The position numbers and the translations under genes were made by a program. From CAYNNP01 sp964398215 (GTDB lineage Bacteria; Planctomycetota; Planctomycetia; Pirellulales; Pirellulaceae), in the NCBI GenBank assembly GCA_964398215.1, contig CAYNNP010000198.1, forward strand, positions 1-12,541: DNA of 12,541 bases. Direction: 5' to 3'. The stretch's first letter is position 1, and every line of letters begins with the position of its first letter. Below, in pieces: positions 7,616 through 12,541 of this stretch. The notes under the pieces are model-generated. The model was not told the DNA's origin, ran no database searches, and saw only the letters and a program-made list of their open reading frames with translations.

Positions 7616-10096
7616 CTATTCTGCACTCAAGTTGCGTGCGATTTCTGTGATGGCCTTTAGTCGATGCTCTCTATAAGTTGGAAACTTTTCGATTGCTTGT
7701 GGCAATTCGGATAACGCCATCGCCTTCAACGCGCGATGAACAACTACCTTCAGTTCGACACTTTCACTTCTGGCGGCCGCCTTGATCATCAGGCCTTGGC
7801 GATTTTCCGATGCATTGCCAGCGTCTAAGACCGCTGTGATTTTTTCGATTCGCCTAACGACGTAGTCGATCCCCTCTTTTGACTTTGCGATCGCCCAAAT
7901 TGCTTGATACGCGAGGTTCGGGTCGTCACCACCCAAGCGATCCCAAGCCGTTTTCCAAGCCACCTGCTCTGCTTGCTCGGGCACGATATTCCACAGGTAT
8001 CCTACGTTGCCGCCGCCGGTGACCAGTTGGTTGTTTTCACCAAAGCGAACGGTGAAAACGTATTTGGGATGAGTTCCCAGCTTCACCATATAATCACCTG
8101 TCATGGCATCGTGCAAATTCACGTCACCATCACGTTCGCCAATGCAAACCCACTGGCCATCATTGGAATAGTCGATCGCCTGAAAAGAAAAGTTAGCACC
8201 GCCATTGAAAAACAGCGGCTTCGGATCCAAGAATTCGGTTGCATCCCAGACACTGAATCCAGTCATGTGAGCGATGACGAACCGATTCCCGTTGGGTGAC
8301 ACTCGCAACCCATACATGCGGATATCACCAACGCCCGCCGCCGGGTCTAGGAATCGATCCAAGACAGCAATCGTCTTCAAGTTCTTGCCAGTTGCCGTTT
8401 CCCAAATCCGCAAAGTTTTGTCCCAGCCGACCGTCAAAACTGATTCCCCGTCTGCGGAAAAGTCGACCCCATAGACACTCTTGTGCTGGAGCTCTGTGAT
8501 CTTTTTTCCTGTGTGCCGATCAAAGACATAAGCCTTTTGTTGTCGAAATACAGGCACGGCGATGAAACGTCCATCGCTACTGGAAACGATTTCTTCTGCA
8601 GTTGAATGGGGATCGGTACCGATGGGCCACTGCTGTTGATACTGAGCAGTCCCATCGGAAAGCTGATAAGTAACCAATTCGATTTGATCCTGTTTGTGGC
8701 CGCACAGATGCAACGCTTCAGCGTCAGAAGAAAAACTGATGACATCGGCTGGTGCCTTGCCGGGGCCAATCCGCCGCAGTTGTTTACCGGACTTGGAGTC
8801 CACGATTCGCAGATTGCCCGCACCGTCTTTGAAAGCGATACGATCGCCGGAATCTGAAATTGTGACGACCGATGAAGCGCGAAAACCCAAGGGTAGCGGC
8901 AGTTCCTTTGCAGTCGCAACGTCCCAGCGGCGAATCGATCCGTCCCAGCCATTGGAGTACAGGGTTTTGCTGTCGGCGGTGAACTGAACCGACCAAGGCT
9001 TCCACATATTCGATTTCAAGATTGATTTTTCCTGGCCAGTTTTTGCGTCCAGCAAACGGATCCAGTAGTTGGGGCCGATGGGTGTTCCGACGGCCACCAC
9101 TTTTCCATCGTTGCTGCATGCGACCGCAGAAGCATAACTTTCCGCGCCCTTTGGATCCGGCTTCAGATTCAGTTCCCATACCAATTTACGGTCGAGCACG
9201 TCGTAGGCGCGAATACCACAATCGCGCTGTGTGGTATAGACAATTTTTCCATCGGGGCTGAATGACATGCGAACCAGCTTGCCCGGCAAGTCAACGGTGC
9301 CGATGACTTCGCCCTTGTCTGGCGACAAAAAGATCAGTTGTTTTTCGTTTTCGCTGCGTACCGCTGCAATCGCGCTATGGTCGGGACTAAAGATCGCCGA
9401 AGCATATTGACCACCAAACCCAAGACGATCATTTCTATCTTCCAGCTCCAACACTGGCTTGTTCATCAGGAACCATTTTTGTTTCCCATCGCGCTGGTAC
9501 AACCCAATTCCAGTACTTCCACCAACCAATATTTCGCTCCCGTCCGCTTTCACGTCGATCGACGTGAACATGTTCTGCGGCGAAAAGGCCTTCAAGATGA
9601 TCGAAACCTGTAAATCGATCGCTTCGTGAGTACCGGTTCGAGTATCCCAAACATGAACCTTGGTGGATTTTCCAGTCGTGTAAAATCGCGACCCGTCGTC
9701 ATCGAAAGTCAAATAACGTTGCCCATACGCAGGTCCGATGATGTGGTCTCCTACATCGCTCCAAGGCTTTCTCCAAATCTCCTTTGCGGTGGCCGTATCC
9801 CAAGCAATCATAAATTTTCTGCAAAGCGTAATGATTGTCTTCTGATCCGATGACAAACGCATATCGTTGGTTGAATTCGGATGTTGAAACCGCTCGGTGC
9901 CAAATCGCATCACAGCGTAGTTCGGCAAATCGTCGCCAAGCCAGTCCTGGTGCGAATCTAGGTCGCCAAGAAAATTCGGAACACCATCACTTGTCCGCTG
10001 GTCCGCCTTTTCCGACTGTGGCTGCTGAGCGATCGCAGAACCAACTGCCGCCAGTATCGCAGTCACAACTAACGCGGCCAATGCAACATGACGCAT
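7616..10096 (-). CDS. Secreted WD40-repeat protein, about 14 blades, with planctomycete helical C-terminal domain
   Basis: From the ATG at 10096 the protein is 826 aa and begins with a classic signal peptide (MRH, then a hydrophobic run ending AIA before QQ at about residue 23). Residues 60-700 hold about 14 WD40/YVTN-type blades. Recurring cores include FSPDGKIVYTT, VHVWDTRTG, IRRWDVATAKE, FSADGESVLTVGWDKTLRIWETATGK and LHDAMTG, which would make two seven-bladed propellers. The last 120 residues are helical and start with WDRLGGDDPNLAYQAIWAIA, a motif I recall from many planctomycete WD40 proteins. Function is unknown: a periplasmic scaffold or ligand-binding protein is the safest reading. 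The frame stays open upstream. ATGs at 10147 (with AGGG seven bases ahead), 10216 and 10267 and a TTG at 10450 are alternatives, but the first 60 codons of the open frame do not look coding. Start confidence is moderate; family confidence is high. Confidence 0.85.
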   Translation of the reverse strand: MRHVALAALVVTAILAAVGSAIAQQPQSEKADQRTSDGVPNFLGDLDSHQDWLGDDLPNYAVMRFGTERFQHPNSTNDMRLSSDQKTIITLCRKFMIAWDTATAKEIWRKPWSDVGDHIIGPAYGQRYLTFDDDGSRFYTTGKSTKVHVWDTRTGTHEAIDLQVSIILKAFSPQNMFTSIDVKADGSEILVGGSTGIGLYQRDGKQKWFLMNKPVLELEDRNDRLGFGGQYASAIFSPDHSAIAAVRSENEKQLIFLSPDKGEVIGTVDLPGKLVRMSFSPDGKIVYTTQRDCGIRAYDVLDRKLVWELNLKPDPKGAESYASAVACSNDGKVVAVGTPIGPNYWIRLLDAKTGQEKSILKSNMWKPWSVQFTADSKTLYSNGWDGSIRRWDVATAKELPLPLGFRASSVVTISDSGDRIAFKDGAGNLRIVDSKSGKQLRRIGPGKAPADVISFSSDAEALHLCGHKQDQIELVTYQLSDGTAQYQQQWPIGTDPHSTAEEIVSSSDGRFIAVPVFRQQKAYVFDRHTGKKITELQHKSVYGVDFSADGESVLTVGWDKTLRIWETATGKNLKTIAVLDRFLDPAAGVGDIRMYGLRVSPNGNRFVIAHMTGFSVWDATEFLDPKPLFFNGGANFSFQAIDYSNDGQWVCIGERDGDVNLHDAMTGDYMVKLGTHPKYVFTVRFGENNQLVTGGGNVGYLWNIVPEQAEQVAWKTAWDRLGGDDPNLAYQAIWAIAKSKEGIDYVVRRIEKITAVLDAGNASENRQGLMIKAAARSESVELKVVVHRALKAMALSELPQAIEKFPTYREHRLKAITEIARNLSAE

Positions 10097-10466
10097 CGCT
10101 AGTCCACGGCGGAACAGACGCGAGACAACGACCACCAACAAAGACATCACGGTGCCCTGGAGCAGTGTGTTGCTAAACCGCCGAAGGAAACCATCAGTCG
10201 ACCCAATCAAATCCATCTTCTTTCCCACTTCATTTTTGTTTTTGCAATCGATCGAATTGGCTTTCATTTGATTCTCTATCAGGCAGTACTTGGCAACGGT
10301 AGAACATCGACACTCGACCTGCTCTCTTGTCCCTCCAAGTATCTGAACACTGTTTTGGGCCCATGGCTGACGAAATCGAAAAATGATTCCCCAGTCTTGC
10401 GCCTGAAGCGCAATTCGGAACTCGATGCCAACGCTTGGCTCAGGCAACAATAAAATCGAGCCTCAG

Positions 10467-10495
10467 ATTATCGATTATCCGGTTGTTTTCACCAA
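10467..10495 (-). promoter_or_regulatory. Candidate sigma-70-type promoter of the WD40 gene
   Basis: On the minus strand TTGGTG (10495-10490) is followed after 17 bp by GATAAT (10472-10467), five of six bases of the -10 consensus. The heptamer GATAATC is duplicated in tandem here (10479-10466), giving an alternative -10. A start near 10460 would give a leader of roughly 310-365 nt, depending on which ATG is used. Consensus match only. Confidence 0.3.
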
Positions 10496-10510
10496 GAAAT
10501 CGACAATAAT
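10483..10510 (+). promoter_or_regulatory. Candidate promoter of the DUF3500 gene
   Basis: On the plus strand TTGTTT (10483-10488) is followed after 16 bp by AATAAT (10505-10510), which is five of six bases of the -10 consensus but has a weak -35. It overlaps the candidate WD40 promoter on the other strand, so the two transcripts would start back to back. TGTGAA followed 17 bp later by TATTTA, closer to the gene, is a weaker alternative. Confidence 0.25.
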
Positions 10511-10607
10511 CTCGTTTGAATCGTGGGATCTGCTGTGAAGCTGGAACCGCGGCCCCTATTTAAATCATCATTCTTGCTTCGTCAGTTCGTCTGACAGGAT
10601 TGCCACA

Positions 10608-11807
10608 ATGAAGAATTCGATTGTTATCTGTCTCGGCGTGTTGTTGTCCGTAACCATCAGCTTTGAACACGTTTGGGCTCAGCCTCCGGCGATGCGAGCT
10701 CGATTCGAGCGTCAGATCCAGGAGGCATTGGCGACTGAGTTCAAGGGGATGACCAAGGACGGGAAGGTCGAACCAGGGCTTTTCGCCATCAAGTCGACGG
10801 GCGTTTCGACGGAACCAGTACGCTTGGCCGCCGACGCATTTCTGGCCGGCCTTAGCGACGAGCAGCGAAAGAAAACAGTGTTTCCGATCGACGATTCTGA
10901 ATGGCGCAAGTGGGACAATCGCCACTTCTATGCTCGCCAAGGCGCCAGCTTTGAACACATGGACGAAAAACAAAGAGCCCTAGCGTTCGCGCTGCTGCAA
11001 TCGGGTTTGAGCGCCAAAGGTCTGAAGAAGACTAAGGACATCATGAAGCTGAACGGCACGCTGGCCGAAATGATTGACAACTTTGAAGAGTATGGTGAAT
11101 GGAAGTACTTCATCACGATCATGGGCCAGCCTTCCAAGACGAAACCTTGGGGTTGGCAACTGGACGGCCATCATGTGTGCATCAATTTCTTTGTACTGGG
11201 CGACCAAGTTGTGATGACGCCCGTTTTCATGGGCTCGGAACCGATACGAGCAGAAAGCGGTAAGTTCAAGGGCACGGCTGTTCTTCAAGACGAACAGAAA
11301 CTTGGACTAGCGTTGATCCAATCGCTGGACGCCGATCAACAAAAGCTTGCGATTGTTCAGGGAACGAAAGGCCCGACCAATACGGTTGCCGAATCCTTTA
11401 AAGACAACGTGGTTCTGGACTACGCTGGAATCAAGGTCAATCAGCTCAATGACGCACAACAGAAATTGTTTTTCGATGTTGTGGGCGAATTTGTCGGCAA
11501 TATGAAAGACGGTCATTCGCAGGTAAAAATCGACGAGATCAAAGCGCATCTGGACAGAACTTATTTCGCGTGGATCGGCGGAACGAGTGCCGACAGCGTT
11601 TTTTACTATCGAATTCACAGCCCAGTTGTGATGATCGAATTCGACCATCAGCGTCCGATCGAACTGAATCGGTCGCGGATTCCAACACGCAATCATGTGC
11701 ACACCGTCGTCCGTACACCCAACGGCAACGACTACGGCAAAGACCTGTTACGCCAACACTACGAACACCACCACAAAGATGGTGCAGCGCACGGTCACAA
11801 GCACTAA
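10608..11807 (+). CDS. Secreted DUF3500-family protein with His-rich C-terminal tail
   Basis: A 399-aa protein that I recognise as DUF3500, a family of unknown function. A signal peptide covers residues 1-24 (hydrophobic core IVICLGVLLSVTI, cleavage after VWA before QPP). The body carries the family's conserved blocks: a helical N-terminal half with SDEQRKK; WGWQLDGHHVCINF at 181-194; a glycine/proline block PVFMGSEP at 205-212; EFDHQ at 344-348; and NHVHTVVRTPNGNDYG at 362-377. The many conserved His, Asp and Glu residues (188, 189, 344, 346, 347, 363, 365) would suit a metal site, but that is inference. The last 16 residues are unusually rich in His (HYEHHH and HGHKH). The start is supported by AGGA eight bases upstream. 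It is transcribed away from the WD40 gene and appears to be its own unit. Confidence 0.87.
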   Translation: MKNSIVICLGVLLSVTISFEHVWAQPPAMRARFERQIQEALATEFKGMTKDGKVEPGLFAIKSTGVSTEPVRLAADAFLAGLSDEQRKKTVFPIDDSEWRKWDNRHFYARQGASFEHMDEKQRALAFALLQSGLSAKGLKKTKDIMKLNGTLAEMIDNFEEYGEWKYFITIMGQPSKTKPWGWQLDGHHVCINFFVLGDQVVMTPVFMGSEPIRAESGKFKGTAVLQDEQKLGLALIQSLDADQQKLAIVQGTKGPTNTVAESFKDNVVLDYAGIKVNQLNDAQQKLFFDVVGEFVGNMKDGHSQVKIDEIKAHLDRTYFAWIGGTSADSVFYYRIHSPVVMIEFDHQRPIELNRSRIPTRNHVHTVVRTPNGNDYGKDLLRQHYEHHHKDGAAHGHKH

Positions 11808-11828
11808 GGCAAGCCACCAGGTCAAGAT

Positions 11829-11856
11829 GCCGTTGACGGCTTGTTGATTTATATTT
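11829..11856 (+). terminator. Weak candidate terminator after the DUF3500 gene
   Basis: GCCG-TTGA-CGGC (11829-11840), a four-pair hairpin with a tetraloop, is followed by the T-rich stretch 11841-11856. It begins 22 bp after the stop codon. The stem is short and the tract is interrupted by G and A, so intrinsic termination here is uncertain. Confidence 0.3.
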
Positions 11857-11872
11857 GCGCGGCATGATTTTT

Positions 11873-11942
11873 GTGAGCCGATGGCGCTAGCCACGGGCCT
11901 CGAAGGTTTGCGATATCACCACAAGGCCCGCGGCTAGCTCAC
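11873..11942 (+). repeat. Long imperfect palindrome, GAGCCGATGGCGCTAGCC family
   Basis: The arms GCTAGCCACGGGCCT (11886-11900) and AGGCCCGCGGCTAGC (11924-11938) pair over 15 bp with one mismatch around a 23-nt loop. GTGAG (11873-11877) can further pair with CTCAC (11938-11942), leaving CCGATGGC looped out on the left. The left flank GAGCCGATGGCGCTAGCC matches the repeat found downstream of the BNR gene, so this is probably a fuller copy of an interspersed intergenic element. No open reading frame is inside. It fills most of the 188-bp gap between the DUF3500 and YciI-like genes and could insulate their transcripts. Confidence 0.7.
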
Positions 11943-11995
11943 GTTTATATTATGCCATCGTCAGCGCGGCGCCTTAACAACACGGAGAACAAAAG

Positions 11996-12370
11996 ATGCC
12001 AAAGTGGTCTGAGTATGTGGAAGAATCGCGAACGCGCGGTTCACTTGCTGCCGAGTTTTTTGTGATTCGTAGCGTGCCAGTCGCTCCGCCGGAGAAACTC
12101 AAGGAGATTCTGCCTCGGCATTTGGAGTATCAGCTGAAACTTCAGAACCAACACTCGCTGGTGTTTGCTGGTCCGTTATCTGATGAGACGTGCGAAAACA
12201 TGCTGGGCGAAGGCATGATGATTTACCGCGCCGAATCCGAGGCCGCCGCACGAGCTCTGGCCGACGCCGATCCAATGCACGCCGAAGGCGGCAGGAGCTA
12301 CACGCTTCGCCGCTGGCTTGTCAATGAAGGCCACATTCCAGACGAGCTAAAGCCGCTGCTGGATAATTAG
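11996..12370 (+). CDS. YciI-like protein (dimeric alpha/beta-barrel family)
   Basis: A 124-aa protein of the YciI (YCII-related) family. After an N-terminal extension of about 19 residues (MPKWSEYVEES and following), the ferredoxin-like core runs from about residue 20. It shows AEFFVIRSVP (19-28), LPRHLEYQLKLQ with the conserved His42, AGPLSDE (58-64), GEGMMIYRAES (71-81) and the conserved ADADPMH (89-95), ending in YTLRRW (102-107). The His and Asp pair is the conserved polar site proposed for the family. Most members have no proven reaction; some relatives are enzymes of aromatic degradation or small stress-linked proteins. The extended N-terminus and the LRRW ending match a subgroup I recall from proteobacteria. 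It is cytoplasmic, with no signal peptide. GGAG (11984-11987) sits eight bases before the ATG. A strong hairpin with a T run follows 86 bp after the stop. Confidence 0.85.
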   Translation: MPKWSEYVEESRTRGSLAAEFFVIRSVPVAPPEKLKEILPRHLEYQLKLQNQHSLVFAGPLSDETCENMLGEGMMIYRAESEAAARALADADPMHAEGGRSYTLRRWLVNEGHIPDELKPLLDN

Positions 12371-12387
12371 CAGCTTGGCGAGCCAAC

Positions 12388-12541
12388 GTAGGCCGGATCA
12401 ACGGATCAAGGAGCGCAAATCGGTTTTTGATTCGGGGTGATTTTGGTAACCCGACGCGTGAGCGAGGGACCGAGCCAAGGTTGATTGTCCCTCGCTCACG
12501 CTTTTTGAAGTTGCGCTCTTAGAGTAGGCCGGACCGAGCAA
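12388..12541 (+). repeat. Right-edge mosaic repeat (hairpin-containing copy)
   Basis: A nested structure. GTAGGCCGGA occurs at 12388-12397 and again at 12524-12533. Between them GAGCGCAA (12411-12418) and TTGCGCTC (12511-12518) form an outer inverted pair. Inside lies TGGTAACCCGACGCGTGA (12444-12461), leading into the perfect hairpin described under the terminator. The minus-strand reading of 12535-12444 matches the left-edge repeat (8-73) block by block. The nonamer GGACCGAGC appears both at the hairpin loop (12467-12475) and at the window edge (12531-12539), a further sign of mosaic build-up. The final GTAGGCCGGACCGAGC probably opens another hairpin cut by the window boundary. Confidence 0.7.
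12456..12506 (+). terminator. Strong hairpin with T run after the YciI-like gene
   Basis: GCGTGAGCGAGGGAC (12456-12470) and GTCCCTCGCTCACGC (12487-12501) pair perfectly over 15 bp around a 16-nt loop, followed directly by TTTTT (12502-12506). On the plus strand this has the form of a Rho-independent terminator, located 86 bp after the YciI-like stop. The large loop and its membership in a repeat element mean it may equally be a mobile or structural repeat that happens to terminate transcription. Confidence 0.6.

Larger units (their letters stand above)
10097..10607. other. Leader and divergent control region between the WD40 and DUF3500 genes
   Basis: About 510 bp with no independent gene that I can support. 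The part from 10097 to 10450 is an open upstream extension of the WD40 frame with several possible in-frame starts. The extension from TTG 10450 to about 10268 has a composition unlike a protein N-terminus and is better read as a 5' leader. The part from 10451 to 10607 is AT-richer and carries candidate promoters in both directions. The DUF3500 ribosome-binding site AGGA lies at 10596-10599, eight bases before its ATG. No recognisable riboswitch was found by eye. Confidence 0.45.

Noticed and set aside
7167..7676. 169-aa plus-strand open frame across the BNR and WD40 junction
   Set aside because: It is antisense to two recognisable genes and its translation has no motif.
10268..10450. TTG-initiated N-terminal extension of the WD40 protein
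   Set aside because: It needs a rare TTG start, its composition is unlike an N-terminus, and the clean signal peptide begins much later, at residue 119 of the extended frame.
1..12541. CRISPR arrays, tRNA or rRNA genes, prophage or insertion-sequence genes
   Set aside because: No regularly spaced repeats, no RNA-gene signatures and no transposase, integrase or phage proteins were seen on either strand.

Overview
The window looks like a chromosomal segment of a planctomycete, most likely a Pirellulaceae member related to Rhodopirellula. The taxonomic call rests on gene content and style, not on a database search. The signs are a giant Ser/Thr kinase paired with an ECF sigma factor, a large secreted WD40 protein with a 'DDPxxAYxAIWxxA' helical C-terminus, an FSLR-type transmembrane segment, a DUF3500 protein, and short GTAG-led or palindromic intergenic repeats. 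I see no rRNA, tRNA, CRISPR array, transposase or phage gene.

Layout: positions 1-179 hold repeat sequence and the 3' flank of the sigma gene. Four minus-strand genes fill 180 to about 10.1 kb. In transcription order they are: (i) a secreted WD40 protein of about 826 aa with roughly 14 blades (10096-7616); (ii) a secreted BNR/Asp-box propeller protein of 377 aa (7506-6373); (iii) a 1762-aa membrane Ser/Thr protein kinase with a cytoplasmic kinase domain, one membrane helix, about 1180 residues of extracytoplasmic FG-GAP/PQQ-like repeats and five C-terminal membrane helices (6043-755); and (iv) a 192-aa ECF sigma factor whose ATG overlaps the kinase stop as ATGA (758-180). About 510 bp of leader and divergent promoter region (10097-10607) separates this block from two plus-strand genes: a secreted DUF3500 protein with a His-rich tail (10608-11807) and a YciI-like protein (11996-12370).

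How it may work together: the kinase and sigma factor are almost certainly a translationally coupled signalling pair. The large propeller ectodomain would sense something outside the cytoplasm, the kinase would phosphorylate the sigma factor or a partner, and the sigma factor would redirect transcription. The two secreted propeller proteins upstream share the orientation and could be ligands, partners or targets, but the gaps between them (about 110 and 329 bp) leave room for separate promoters, so this is a hypothesis. The DUF3500 and YciI genes are each preceded by a good Shine-Dalgarno sequence and look like independent units.

The most unexpected non-coding signal is at the two window edges. 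They carry inverted copies of the same mosaic repeat. The right copy contains a perfect 15-bp hairpin with a T run, of which 40 nt is cleanly absent from the left copy. Other repeat families appear after the sigma gene, after the BNR gene and between the DUF3500 and YciI genes.
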